DNA from: Erginobacter sp964465735
GTDB taxonomy: Bacteria > Auribacterota > Erginobacteria > Erginobacterales > Erginobacteraceae
DNA: 26,413 bases
Direction of reading: 5' to 3'
NCBI GenBank assembly: GCA_964465735.1
Contig: CAYXKT010000023.1
Coordinates: 1-26,413 of the forward strand
The notes below the pieces were generated by a model that was not told where the DNA came from, made no database searches, and saw only the letters and a program-made list of their open reading frames with translations. Within the stretch, counting starts at the first letter, position 1. Every line of letters starts with the position of its first letter. Position numbers and translations under genes: made by a program. Shown here piece by piece: positions 15,447 to 24,042 of this stretch.

Positions 15447-15714
15447 GTATCGTGTCCCCAGAACAAATGAACAACTCAAAGCGAACCGCCCCCATCGCCT
15501 CCGTGGGCAGGCCCGGTAAACGCTAGCTCGGGGTAGATAAAAGTCAATAAATAGTAGAGCGGGCACATTGTTTTATTTTTCCCTGCGGGGGAAAATAGGA
15601 CAAGAATATTATCGGAGACTCTCATCTTTGCTCCCGGCGATACAGAAACTCCGCGGAGTTGGCTCCGGACAATCCACCAGAAAGGTACTACAGAAATTTA
15701 ATCGGAGGTGAAAG
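15447..15714. other. Intergenic region after the N-ATPase operon
   Basis: About 268 bases without a gene. It has a hairpin TTTTCCC (15577-15583)/GGGAAAA (15589-15595) with a five-base loop. This could slow transcription, but it lacks a following T-run and so is a poor intrinsic terminator. A perfect palindrome lies at 15647-15660. No convincing promoter for the downstream PRC-barrel gene is visible. Confidence 0.5.
15647..15660. repeat. Perfect 14 bp palindrome upstream of the PRC-barrel gene
   Basis: AACTCCGCGGAGTT is a perfect inverted repeat about 55 bases before the PRC-barrel start. It may be a dimeric repressor site or part of an intergenic repeat family. No second copy is seen in the window. 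Confidence 0.45.
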
Positions 15715-16452
15715 ATGCTTCTCAGTATGAAAGGACTGACTGGTTATCACATCCAGGCTTCCGACGGAGAAATCGGCAAAGTCAAGGACCTTCTCTTCGA
15801 GGAAAAAACCCGGGCGATATGCTACCTGGTGGTGGCTACCGGCGGCTGGCTGGTCCGGCGCGAGGTTCTGATTTCGCCTTCCGCTTTGGGCCTGCCCAAC
15901 GGGAAAGAGGAACTGATCCCGGTCGAACTCAGCCGGGAGGAAGTTAAAAACAGTCCCGACATCTCGACCGACCTGCCGCTTTCGCGGGAAAAGGAACGCC
16001 GGCTCTTCAACTACTATAACTGGCCGATCTACTGGATGCCCGGACCGAGATTCGGGGCCTCCATCCCCTTGGCCCCGGTACCTTCTGAGGAAAACCAGAA
16101 GAACGAAGAGGCCGAGGAGGAGACCGACCTGCGCAGCGCTAAAGAGATTATCGGCTATGGCGTACAGGCCCGGGACGGGGATATCGGCCATATCGATGAC
16201 CTGGTGATTGACGATGAGACCTGGGTCCTGCGCTACCTGGCCGTTGATACCCGCGACTGGCTGCCGGGGAAGAAGGTTCTGGTCGCGATCCAGTGGCTGG
16301 AGGCGATCAATTGGCTGGAGAAGAAGGCTGCGACCGAACTTTCCCGAGGCGAGATCAAGGAGAGCCCCCCTTACGATCCCTCCGCCCCGGTCAACCGGGA
16401 ATACGAAGACCGGATCTTCGATTATTACGGAAAACCGAAGTACTGGGAATAA
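15715..16452 (+). CDS. Double PRC-barrel protein
   Basis: A 245-residue protein with two PRC-barrel units: residues about 1-85 (LTGYHIQASDGEIGKVKDLL, then RAICYLVVATGGWL) and about 140-225 (IIGYGVQARDGDIGHIDDLV, then WVLRYLAVDTRDWLPGKKVL). Each barrel is followed by a charged segment ending in a similar tyrosine-rich motif (RLFNYYNWPIYW and RIFDYYGKPKYWE), so the protein is an internal duplication. An acidic linker (about 122-137) joins them. PRC barrels occur in photosynthetic reaction centre H subunits, RimM and many stress-associated proteins, usually as protein or RNA interaction modules. The start at 15715 has GGAGGTG about 6 bases upstream. The trehalose synthase gene follows 22 bases later, suggesting a shared stress-response transcript. 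Confidence 0.85.
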   Translation: MLLSMKGLTGYHIQASDGEIGKVKDLLFEEKTRAICYLVVATGGWLVRREVLISPSALGLPNGKEELIPVELSREEVKNSPDISTDLPLSREKERRLFNYYNWPIYWMPGPRFGASIPLAPVPSEENQKNEEAEEETDLRSAKEIIGYGVQARDGDIGHIDDLVIDDETWVLRYLAVDTRDWLPGKKVLVAIQWLEAINWLEKKAATELSRGEIKESPPYDPSAPVNREYEDRIFDYYGKPKYWE

Positions 16453-16474
16453 ATCCAAGAGGGGAAGGTTGACT

Positions 16475-17692
16475 ATGGAAGAGAAACTGATCGGAATTGA
16501 GGATTATCGGCCCCTGATCGGGGAAGAGGCGGTGGAGCGGATCCGGGAGAAGGCCTCCCGGATCAATGGCCTTCACGTGGCCAATGTCAGCTCCACCTAC
16601 TATGGCGGTGGGGTGGCCAACCTCCTCGACTCGCTCTCATTGCTGATGAATAGCGTCGGAATCACAACCGGCTGGAGGGTGATCCAGGGCTCCCCGGACT
16701 TTTTCTCCATCACCAAGAAGATGCACAACGCTCTCCAGGGCGGGAAGATCAACCTCACCGACCGGAAGAAGCAGATCTACCGCCGGGTGATCCGGGAGAA
16801 CGCCATCCGCAATCACCTCGACCACGACCTCGTCATCGTCCACGATCCCCAACCACTGGCTATGATCGAGCACTATCCCAAGAGCGGGCCTTGGCTCTGG
16901 CGGTGCCACATCGACCTGACCGAACCTGACCCGGAACTGCTTCAGTACCTGACCGGATTCATCAACCAATACGACGCCGCCATCCTCAGCATCGAGGAGT
17001 ACCGACAGAAACTGGATATCCCCCAGTTCTTCCTGATGCCGGCGATCGATCCCTTCTCGATCACCAATTACGATATGAGCGGGGAAGAGATGGATGAGCG
17101 CCTCAACTATTACGATATCCCAACCGATCTCCCCCTAGTGGTCCAGATTTCCCGTTTTGACCGTTGGAAGGACCCTGAGGGGGTGATCGAGGCCTTCAAG
17201 ATCGCCCGGCGGGAGGTGGACGCCACCCTGGTCCTGCTCGGCAACGTCGCTACCGACGACCCAGAAGGCGAGGATGTTTACAACTCCATCCTTGACCAGA
17301 AGGAGGAGCGGATCGTCATCCTCTCTAAGGAGGACACCGCCCTGGTCAATGCTCTTCAGTGTCGGGCGGCGGTGGTGCTGCAGAAATCGATCCGGGAGGG
17401 GTTCGGTCTGACCGTGGCCGAGGCGATGTGGAAGAAGACTCCGGTAATCGGGGGTGATACCGGCGGGATCCGCTACCAGATCGTCAACGGGGAGAACGGA
17501 TTCCTGGTCTCCTCGATCGAGGAGACGGCCGAGAAGATCATCCTCCTTCTCAAAGACCCCGGTCTCTGCCGGAAGATGGGGGAAGCCGGCCGGGAGAAGG
17601 TCCGAAAACACCTGCTCCTGACCCGGCTTTTGGAGAACTACCTCGACCTCTTCAATTCCATTGAGACGGTTTATCGCTTCCGGGGTTTCTGA
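16475..17692 (+). CDS. treT: Trehalose synthase, TreT-type glycosyltransferase
   Basis: A 405-residue GT4-family enzyme most like TreT, which makes trehalose reversibly from an NDP-glucose and glucose. Features are the N-terminal STYYGGGVANLLDSL loop (about 31-45), LVIVHDPQPLAMI, the RCHIDLTEPDPELLQYL segment typical of TreT, ISRFDRWKDPEGVIEAF and the GT4 donor-site motif REGFGLTVAEAMWKKTPVIG. Length matches the family. ATG at 16475 is chosen for the GGGGAAGG site just before it; a longer frame from 16208 overlaps the PRC gene and is spurious. Trehalose is a compatible solute and stress protectant. GAPDH follows after 67 bases. The exact nucleotide donor cannot be read from sequence. Confidence 0.88.
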   Translation: MEEKLIGIEDYRPLIGEEAVERIREKASRINGLHVANVSSTYYGGGVANLLDSLSLLMNSVGITTGWRVIQGSPDFFSITKKMHNALQGGKINLTDRKKQIYRRVIRENAIRNHLDHDLVIVHDPQPLAMIEHYPKSGPWLWRCHIDLTEPDPELLQYLTGFINQYDAAILSIEEYRQKLDIPQFFLMPAIDPFSITNYDMSGEEMDERLNYYDIPTDLPLVVQISRFDRWKDPEGVIEAFKIARREVDATLVLLGNVATDDPEGEDVYNSILDQKEERIVILSKEDTALVNALQCRAAVVLQKSIREGFGLTVAEAMWKKTPVIGGDTGGIRYQIVNGENGFLVSSIEETAEKIILLLKDPGLCRKMGEAGREKVRKHLLLTRLLENYLDLFNSIETVYRFRGF

Positions 17693-17759
17693 CCCGGCCG
17701 GGGAGAAACCGGGAAGTAATATCAATCACAGAGAAATTCGCAACAGGAGGTAGATAAAA

Positions 17760-18761
17760 ATGAAGAAGAAAGTCGCCATCAACGGAATGGGCAGGATCGG
17801 GCGGGCGACCTTCAAGCTGCTGCTGGAATCCGAGAAACTGGAAGTGGTGGAGATCAACGATTTGGTTTCGGCAGAGAACCTCGCCTATCTGCTGAAGTAC
17901 GACACTGTTTACGGACGCTGGGGGAAGACCGTCTCCGCCGACGGAGACAACCTGGTGGTGGACGGCACCCATTACCGAGTGATTGGGGAGAAGGACCCCG
18001 CTCGGCTCCCCTGGGGAGACCTGGAGATCGACATTGTCTTTGAGTGCACCGGACTTTTTACTCAAAAAGAGGACCTGGAAAAGCACCTGGCGGCCGGGGC
18101 GAAGGCGGTGATCCTCTCCGCCCCCTCGAAGAGCCCCGAGGTGGCCACCGTGGTCGGCGGGGTCAGCCCGGAGGGGGAAAAACCCGCGATAATCTCCTGC
18201 GCCAGCTGCACCACCAACTGCATTGCCCCGGTAATGGAGATCCTCGACCGGCGGCTGGGCATCCGCAAGGCCCTGATGACCACCATCCACGCCTATACTT
18301 CCTCTCAGGGGCTGGTCGATGGCCCCCACAAGAAACCGCGGCGGGGCCGGGCGGGAGCGGCCAACTTCGTCCCCACCAGCACCGGCGCGGCCCTGGCGAC
18401 CCAGAAGGTCCTCCCTCAGTATGAAGGGAAGTTCGACGGGGTGGCCGTCCGGGGCCCGATCCCGACCGGCTCCCTGGCCGATATCACCGCCCTGGCCGCC
18501 AGAGAGACTACGGTCGAGGAGGTCAACAGGATTTTCCGCGAAGAAGCGGCCACGGACCGCTACCGGGGGGTGCTTGGGGCTTGCGACGATCTCCTGGTCT
18601 CCTCGGACATCATCGCCGATCCCCGGGCCTCGATCGTCGACCTGGGGATGACCCAGGTGGTCGATGGCGACCTGATCAAGGTGATGAGCTGGTACGACAA
18701 CGAATGGGGCTACGCCTGCCAGCTGGTCCGGGAAGCGGAGCGGATGGTTTCCCCGGAATGA
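17760..18761 (+). CDS. gap: Glyceraldehyde-3-phosphate dehydrogenase
   Basis: A 333-residue NAD(P)-dependent phosphorylating GAPDH of glycolysis and gluconeogenesis. The Rossmann loop is INGMGRIGRATFKLL (about 7-21), with Asp34 in EINDL favouring NAD. The catalytic site is SCASCTTNC with Cys150, preceded by VILSAPSK and followed by TTIHAYTSSQ with the partner His. RRGRAGAANFVPTSTGAA is the phosphate-binding region, and SWYDNEWGYACQLV ends the catalytic domain. The loop before the catalytic Cys is somewhat shorter than in common bacterial GAPDH. ATG at 17760 follows AGGAGG by about 10 bases. The TGA overlaps the next gene as ATGA. Confidence 0.95.
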   Translation: MKKKVAINGMGRIGRATFKLLLESEKLEVVEINDLVSAENLAYLLKYDTVYGRWGKTVSADGDNLVVDGTHYRVIGEKDPARLPWGDLEIDIVFECTGLFTQKEDLEKHLAAGAKAVILSAPSKSPEVATVVGGVSPEGEKPAIISCASCTTNCIAPVMEILDRRLGIRKALMTTIHAYTSSQGLVDGPHKKPRRGRAGAANFVPTSTGAALATQKVLPQYEGKFDGVAVRGPIPTGSLADITALAARETTVEEVNRIFREEAATDRYRGVLGACDDLLVSSDIIADPRASIVDLGMTQVVDGDLIKVMSWYDNEWGYACQLVREAERMVSPE

Positions 18762-19495
18762 CCCGGGGAAAGCAACGGATCCGGATCGGGACCTCCGGCT
18801 GGCATTACCCCCACTGGAAGGGGAACTTCTATCCCGACGACCTTGCCGAGGAGCAGTGGCTGGATTACTACCGGCGGCATTTTTTCACCGCCGAGATCAA
18901 CAACTCCTTCTACCGGCTGCCGGAGGCGAAGACGCTTAAACATTGGCAAGCGACGGTTCCCGAAGACTTCGTCTTCGCGGTCAAGGCCAGTCGGTATATC
19001 ACCCATATGAAGAAGCTCAAGGATCCCCGCCGGCCCCTCTCCGGTTTTCTCCAGCGGGTCGGCAAGCCGGGCGGCCGGCTCGGTCCGGCCCTCTTCCAGC
19101 TGCCGCCCCGCTGGCGGTGCAACCCCGAGCGGCTGGAATCTTTCCTGGGGCTGCTCCCGGAAGACGGCCGGTTCACCTTTGAATTCCGGGATCCCTCCTG
19201 GTTCGACGCCCGGATCTATAACCTTCTCAACGAGGCCGGGGCGGCCTTCTGCATCTATCAGCTGGCCGGGCGGATCTCGCCGAAAGAGGTGACCGCCGAT
19301 TTCGTCTATGTCCGTCTCCACGGGCCGGGCGAGGCCTATCAGGGCAGTTACTCCGCCGGCGAGCTTTCCGGCTGGGCCGGGGCTTTCTCCGCCTGGGCCG
19401 GCTCGGGCAAGGACGTCTACTGCTACTTCGACAACGACGATAGCGGCCACGCCCCCCGCGACGCGCTGAGACTGAAAGAAATGCTGAAGGTTTGA
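18758..19495 (+). CDS. DUF72 (YecE-like) family protein
   Basis: A 245-residue DUF72 protein, predicted to form a TIM-like barrel. Family motifs are IRIGTSGWHYPHWKGNFYP (about 8-26), TAEINNSFYRLP (about 45-56), FAVKASRYITHMKKL, GPALFQLPP, FTFEFRDPSWF, YVRLHGPGEAYQGSY and the C-terminal YCYFDNDDSGHAPRDA. Length is typical. No activity is established for the family, although conserved acidic and aromatic residues suggest an enzyme. The ATG at 18758 overlaps the GAPDH stop as ATGA, so the two are translationally coupled here. There is no signal peptide. Confidence 0.9.
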   Translation: MTRGKQRIRIGTSGWHYPHWKGNFYPDDLAEEQWLDYYRRHFFTAEINNSFYRLPEAKTLKHWQATVPEDFVFAVKASRYITHMKKLKDPRRPLSGFLQRVGKPGGRLGPALFQLPPRWRCNPERLESFLGLLPEDGRFTFEFRDPSWFDARIYNLLNEAGAAFCIYQLAGRISPKEVTADFVYVRLHGPGEAYQGSYSAGELSGWAGAFSAWAGSGKDVYCYFDNDDSGHAPRDALRLKEMLKV

Positions 19496-19518
19496 CTCGG
19501 AGGCTATAGCGATCCCGA

Positions 19519-19580
19519 CTTGGTCCGCCGAAGGATTAACGAAGGCGGATAGAACTACCGATTCCGATAGCGATAGCGAT
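19519..19580. repeat. Short intergenic inverted and tandem repeats
   Basis: The gap between the DUF72 and PolX genes contains an inverted repeat TCCGCC...GGCGGA (about 19532-19552) with a GAAGGATTAACGAA loop. It is followed by a short tandem GATAGC motif (about 19565-19578). The hairpin has no T-run, so it is not a clear terminator. The repeats look like spreading intergenic elements rather than regulatory sites. Confidence 0.4.
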
Positions 19581-19598
19581 TAAGATAGGGAAGGAGTG

Positions 19599-21341
19599 AT
19601 GCCTGTCCATAACACCGACATCGCCGATATCTTTTCCGAGGTGGCCGACCTGCTGGAGATCGAGGGGGCCAACCGGTTCCGGGTCCGGGCCTACCGGGAG
19701 GCGGCCCGGACGATCGAGGGCCAGTCCCGGTCCGTGCGGGAGATGCTGGAAAAGGACGAAGACCTGACCCGGCTCTCCGGGATCGGAGAGGACCTGGCCG
19801 GGAAGATCGAGGAGATCGTGGAGACCGGAAAGCTCTCCCAGCTCGAAGAGATCCATCAGCGGCTTCCGTCTTCGTTAAGCGAGATGATGGAGCTGGCGGG
19901 ACTGGGACCGAAAAAAGTCAAGGCGCTGTATCAGGAGCTGGAAATTTCCTCCCTGAAGGGTCTGGAGAAAGCCGCCCGTTCCGGAAAAGTCCGGGAACTG
20001 AAAGGGTTCGGAGAGAAGACCCAGCAGTCCATCCTCGAAGAGATCGAGGCCCGGACCGAAGGCGGACCCGGCCGCTTCAAGCTGGCCCGGGCCGCGGAGT
20101 TTGCCGCTCCCCTGGTCGAATATCTCGAAAAGTCGAAGCAGGTTAAGGAGATCACGGTGGCCGGAAGCTACCGCCGGGGCAAGGAAACGGTCGGGGATCT
20201 CGATATCCTGGTTACCTGCAAACGGGGCTCCCGGGAGAAAGTGATGGAGCGGTTTACCGGCTTCGAGGACGTGGAGAAGGTCGTCTCCCGGGGAAAGACC
20301 AAATCGACCGTGATCCTCCGCTCCGGCCTCCAGGTCGACCTGAGGGCGGTGGCCCAGGTCAGCTACGGGGCCGCCCTGCTCTACTTCACCGGTTCCAAGC
20401 CCCACAATATCGCCGTCCGCAAGATCGGGCAGGGCAGGAAACTGAAGATCAGCGAATACGGGGTATTCAAAGGGAAAGGGGACGGCAAAAAACGGGTGGC
20501 CGGGAAGACCGAGAAGGAGGTCTACGAGTCGGTGGATCTTCCTTTCATCCCCCCCGAGTTGAGGGAGGACCGCGGCGAGATCGAAGCCGCCCGGAAAGGA
20601 AAGCTCCCCGACCTGATCACCCTCGACGATATCCGGGGCGATCTCCATCTTCATACCGAGGAATCGGACGGGGATTACACCGCCGGGGAGATGGCCGAGG
20701 CCGCCCGGGAACGGGGCTATGAATATATCGCCGTCACCGACCATTCCCGGCGGCTGACGGTGGCCACCGGTCTCGATCCCGAACGCCTGAAAAAGCAGAT
20801 CAAGCAGATCGGGAAGCTGAATGAAAAATTGGAGGGATTCACCGTCCTGACCGGGATTGAGGTCGATATTATGGAGGACGGGACCCTCGATCTCCCCGAC
20901 TGGATCTTAAAGGAGCTGGACCTGGTGGTGGCCGCCGTCCATTACAAGTTCGATCTTCCCGCCGGCAAACAGACCGACCGGATCTTGAAAGCCCTGGATA
21001 ACCCCCAGGTCAATATTCTCGATCATCCCACCACCCGGCTGATCGGGAAGCGCCCGCCGATCGAGGTGAATATCGAGAAGATCATCACCGCGGCAATCGA
21101 GCGGGGGGTGGTGCTGGAGCTGAACGCCCAGCCCGACCGGCTCGATCTCAACGACGTGTACTGCAAGTTCGTCAAGGATAACGGGGGCAAGATCGCCGTC
21201 TCCACCGACTCCCACCGGCTGACCGACCTGGAATTTATGCGGTTCGGGATCGGCCAGGCCCGGCGGGGGTGGCTGGAAGCGGCCGACGTGATCAATACCC
21301 GGAAATTAAAGCAGCTGAAGGAAATCCTGACCCGGAAGTGA
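19599..21341 (+). CDS. polX: DNA polymerase X with PHP exonuclease domain
   Basis: A 580-residue family X DNA polymerase/3'-5' exonuclease. The N-terminal lyase-like region carries helix-hairpin-helix motifs LSGIGEDLAGKI (59-70), LAGLGPKKVKAL (99-110) and LKGFGEKTQQSI (134-145). The polymerase core has the GS motif (189-190) and catalytic Asp200, Asp202 and Asp247 (VGDLDILV, LQVDLR). The PHP domain (about 345-580) has its metal ligands in DLHLHTEESDGD, TDHS, GIEVDI, AVHYK, DHPTTR and STDSH. The enzyme fills short gaps during base excision repair and its PHP part trims 3' ends. ATG at 19599 follows GGAAGGAG very closely; GTG at 19596 is an alternative. The ligase gene begins 5 bases after its stop. 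Confidence 0.95.
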   Translation: MPVHNTDIADIFSEVADLLEIEGANRFRVRAYREAARTIEGQSRSVREMLEKDEDLTRLSGIGEDLAGKIEEIVETGKLSQLEEIHQRLPSSLSEMMELAGLGPKKVKALYQELEISSLKGLEKAARSGKVRELKGFGEKTQQSILEEIEARTEGGPGRFKLARAAEFAAPLVEYLEKSKQVKEITVAGSYRRGKETVGDLDILVTCKRGSREKVMERFTGFEDVEKVVSRGKTKSTVILRSGLQVDLRAVAQVSYGAALLYFTGSKPHNIAVRKIGQGRKLKISEYGVFKGKGDGKKRVAGKTEKEVYESVDLPFIPPELREDRGEIEAARKGKLPDLITLDDIRGDLHLHTEESDGDYTAGEMAEAARERGYEYIAVTDHSRRLTVATGLDPERLKKQIKQIGKLNEKLEGFTVLTGIEVDIMEDGTLDLPDWILKELDLVVAAVHYKFDLPAGKQTDRILKALDNPQVNILDHPTTRLIGKRPPIEVNIEKIITAAIERGVVLELNAQPDRLDLNDVYCKFVKDNGGKIAVSTDSHRLTDLEFMRFGIGQARRGWLEAADVINTRKLKQLKEILTRK

Positions 21342-21346
21342 ATCCG

Positions 21347-23404
21347 ATGGTTCCCGCCGACGACTACAAGAAGAATCCCGATACCGATTTCAAGGATCTC
21401 GAAAAGACCGGGAAGAAAGAGGCCCGGAAACAGGCGGCGGCCCTGCGGGAAGCGATCGAGCACCACGACTATCTCTATTACGTCGAAAATCAGCCCGAGA
21501 TCGCCGATTCCGCCTACGATAAGCTCTTTAAGCGGCTCCAGGAACTGGAAGGGAAATATCCCGATCTCCGGACCGGGGATTCCCCGACGGAGAAAGTCGG
21601 GGCGGAGCCGGTCGAGAAACTGAAGAAGGTCAACCACTCCGCGGATATGCTCAGCCTGAACTCGGTTCTCGAGGCGGAAGAGGTGGTGGATTACCTTGAT
21701 TCCCTGGAAAGAAAGACCGGGGAGAAGACCCCGGAACTCTTTCTTGAACCCAAGTTCGACGGTCTCTCGATCGAGGCGGTTTACGAAAAGGGTTCCCTGG
21801 TCCGGGGATCGTCCCGGGGGGACGGGGAGACCGGGGAGGAGATTACCCACAACCTGAAGACCGTATCCTCCCTTCCCCTCTGTCTGCGGGGCGATCCGCC
21901 GGAATTCCTGGCCGTCCGGGGGGAGGTCCTGATGAACCGGGAAGGATTCCAGAAACTGAACAGGCAACGGGTAAAGGAGGGAAAGGAAGCTTTCGCCAAC
22001 CCCCGCAACGCCGCCGCCGGGACGATGCGCCGGCTCGACCCGAAAGAGGCGGCGGGGAAACCCTTCCTGGTCTTTTTTTACGAGGTGTTGAAGGCCCGGG
22101 CGGCCGAATTCCCCTCCCACCGGGAAAAACTCGACCGGCTCCGCGGGTGGGGGCTCCCGGTCAACCCGGAAAACCGCCCGACCGGGTCGCGCCGGGAGGT
22201 GAAGAAAAGGCACCGGCAGCTGGAGCAAAAGCGGGACGATCTGGATTACGAGATCGACGGGATGGTGATCAAGCTCGACGACACCGAACTGCGCGAGCGG
22301 CTGGGTCAACGGCAGCGCAGCCCCCGCTGGGCCCTGGCTTGGAAGTTCCCCCCGAAGAAGGAAGTCACCCGCCTGGAGGACATCGTGGTCCAGGTGGGTC
22401 GGACCGGGATGCTGACCCCGGTCGCCCTCCTCGACCCGGTCGAGGTGGGCGGGGTGACGGTCAGCCGGGCCACCCTCCATAACGCCGACGAGGTGAAGAA
22501 GAAAGATCTCCGCCCCGGGGACACGGTCCGGGTGGAGCGGGCCGGGGACGTCATCCCCGAGGTGGCGGAGCGGATCAAGAAACCGGGGCGGAAACGGGGA
22601 AAGAAATTCGAGATGCCGGACCGGTGTCCTTCCTGCGGGGGCGAAGTTTACCGGGAAGGGGCCTACTATTTCTGCCCCGCCGGATTGTCCTGCCGGGCCC
22701 AGTTGGTGGAAAAGATCAAGCATTACGCTTCCCGGGAAGGGATGAATATCGACGGGCTGGGCGAAAAGATCATCGAGCGACTGGTCGACCGCGGCCTGGT
22801 CGAAGATACGGCCGACCTCTACCGGTTGAAACCCGCCGACCTGGAAGAACTGGAGGGCTTCGCCGAAAAATCCGCCCGGCAGCTCCACCGGGAGATCCGG
22901 AAGAATATGAAACCGGAACTGGCCCGTTTCCTCTACTCTCTGGGGATCCGGCACGTGGGGGGGCGGCTGGCCCGGGTCCTGGCCCGGGAATTCTCCGGCC
23001 TAAAGGAGATCGAGCAGGCCGGACGGGAGGACCTGGAAGCGATCAGGGAAATCGGTCCGAAGATCGCCGAAAGCGTGGAGAGGTTTTTCTCCGATCCGGA
23101 GAACCGGAAAGTCCTCCGGCGCCTGAAACAAGCCGGGGTGAAGCCGAAATCGGGGAAGCCGACGACGAAAAAATCGACCCTGCAGGGTAAGAACTTTGTC
23201 TTCACCGGGGCCCTGGATGATTTCACCCGGGATCAGGCCCGGGCGGAAGTGGAGAAATGGGGCGGAAGGGCGACCTCGAGCGTGAGCGGTAATACCGATT
23301 ACCTGGTGGCGGGGGAAGATCCCGGAAGCAAGCTGAAAGAGGCCGAAGAGGAAGAGGCGAAGATAATCGACGAGGGAAAATTCAAGAAACTGCTGGGAGG
23401 CTGA
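21347..23404 (+). CDS. ligA: NAD-dependent DNA ligase
   Basis: A 685-residue ligase that seals nicks using NAD. Domain Ia (about 35-100) has the NAD-binding DYLYYVENQPEIADSAYDKL. The nucleotidyltransferase motif is EPKFDGLSIEA with the adenylated Lys136, then RGDGETGEEITHN and RGEVLMN. An OB fold follows (WKFPPKKEVTRLEDIVVQVG), then a four-cysteine zinc finger starting CPSCGGEV (about 427-450), helix-hairpin-helix repeats (about 450-590) and a C-terminal BRCT domain (about 608-685). ATG at 21347 is used because a longer frame from 21269 overlaps polX and adds unrelated sequence. It lies between polX and the phosphoribosyltransferase gene with 5 and 2 base gaps. Confidence 0.96.
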   Translation: MVPADDYKKNPDTDFKDLEKTGKKEARKQAAALREAIEHHDYLYYVENQPEIADSAYDKLFKRLQELEGKYPDLRTGDSPTEKVGAEPVEKLKKVNHSADMLSLNSVLEAEEVVDYLDSLERKTGEKTPELFLEPKFDGLSIEAVYEKGSLVRGSSRGDGETGEEITHNLKTVSSLPLCLRGDPPEFLAVRGEVLMNREGFQKLNRQRVKEGKEAFANPRNAAAGTMRRLDPKEAAGKPFLVFFYEVLKARAAEFPSHREKLDRLRGWGLPVNPENRPTGSRREVKKRHRQLEQKRDDLDYEIDGMVIKLDDTELRERLGQRQRSPRWALAWKFPPKKEVTRLEDIVVQVGRTGMLTPVALLDPVEVGGVTVSRATLHNADEVKKKDLRPGDTVRVERAGDVIPEVAERIKKPGRKRGKKFEMPDRCPSCGGEVYREGAYYFCPAGLSCRAQLVEKIKHYASREGMNIDGLGEKIIERLVDRGLVEDTADLYRLKPADLEELEGFAEKSARQLHREIRKNMKPELARFLYSLGIRHVGGRLARVLAREFSGLKEIEQAGREDLEAIREIGPKIAESVERFFSDPENRKVLRRLKQAGVKPKSGKPTTKKSTLQGKNFVFTGALDDFTRDQARAEVEKWGGRATSSVSGNTDYLVAGEDPGSKLKEAEEEEAKIIDEGKFKKLLGG

Positions 23405-23406
23405 AT

Positions 23407-24042
23407 ATGTTTCGCGATCGAACCGACGCCGGGGAACAGCTGGCCCGGGAACTGGAGAAATACCGGGACCGGGACGTCCTGGTCCTGGCCATCCCCCGGG
23501 GCGGGGTCGAGGTGGGGGTTCGGGTCGCCGACCGCCTCCACGCCGAATTCTCCATTATCATCACCCGGAAACTCCCCTTCCCCGACAACCCGGAGGCCGG
23601 CTTCGGGGCGATCGCCGAGGACGGCTCGACCTATATGATCGAAGGGGCCCAACGCTGGGTCCCTGAAGAGGTGATCGCGGCGGTGAAGAAAGAACAGACC
23701 CGGGAGGTCGAGCGGCGCAGACAGACCCTCCGCGGGGGCCGGGGGCTGCCCGCAATCTCGGACCGGACGGTGATCCTGGTCGATGACGGGATCGCGATGG
23801 GCTCGACGATGGGTGCCTCCATCCTCTGTTGCCGGAACCTGGGGGCCGCCTGGATCGTGGCCGCCGCCCCGGTCGCCGGACCGGAGACCGCCTCCCGCCT
23901 GGAAGACGAGGCCGACGAGGTGGTGGTGGTGGAGATGCCGAAGTTATTCCGGGCGGTGGCCGCGAGTTACCGGAACTGGTATGATGTCCCCGACCGGGAA
24001 GTGATCGAGCTCCTCGCCGATCGTAACCGGGAAAGAATATAA
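23407..24042 (+). CDS. Phosphoribosyltransferase-domain protein
   Basis: A 211-residue type I phosphoribosyltransferase fold. The PRPP-binding loop is VILVDDGIAMGSTM (about 122-135), preceded by a hydrophobic strand. The N-terminal LAIPRGGVEVGVRVADRL and IITRKLPFPDNPEAGFGAIA match a family often annotated as putative phosphoribosyltransferases. These are not standard purine or pyrimidine salvage enzymes, and their substrate is unknown. The C-terminus ends with YRNWYDVPDREVIELL, typical of this subgroup. It starts 2 bases after ligA, and its TAA overlaps the glycosylase ATG by one base. Its place inside a repair cluster may point to nucleotide recycling or may be incidental. Confidence 0.88.
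   Translation: MFRDRTDAGEQLARELEKYRDRDVLVLAIPRGGVEVGVRVADRLHAEFSIIITRKLPFPDNPEAGFGAIAEDGSTYMIEGAQRWVPEEVIAAVKKEQTREVERRRQTLRGGRGLPAISDRTVILVDDGIAMGSTMGASILCCRNLGAAWIVAAAPVAGPETASRLEDEADEVVVVEMPKLFRAVAASYRNWYDVPDREVIELLADRNRERI

Noticed and set aside
15577..15595. Intrinsic terminator of the N-ATPase operon
   Set aside because: The seven-pair stem is not followed by a T-run on either strand; kept only as a note in the intergenic entry.
16208..16474. Longer N-terminus for the trehalose synthase
   Set aside because: The extension lies inside the PRC-barrel gene and is unlike any TreT; ATG at 16475 has a ribosome site.
21023..22954. A 643-residue open frame antisense to polX/ligA
   Set aside because: It is low-complexity Pro/Gly/Leu-rich sequence typical of GC-rich antisense frames, lies opposite two clear enzymes and has no recognisable motif.
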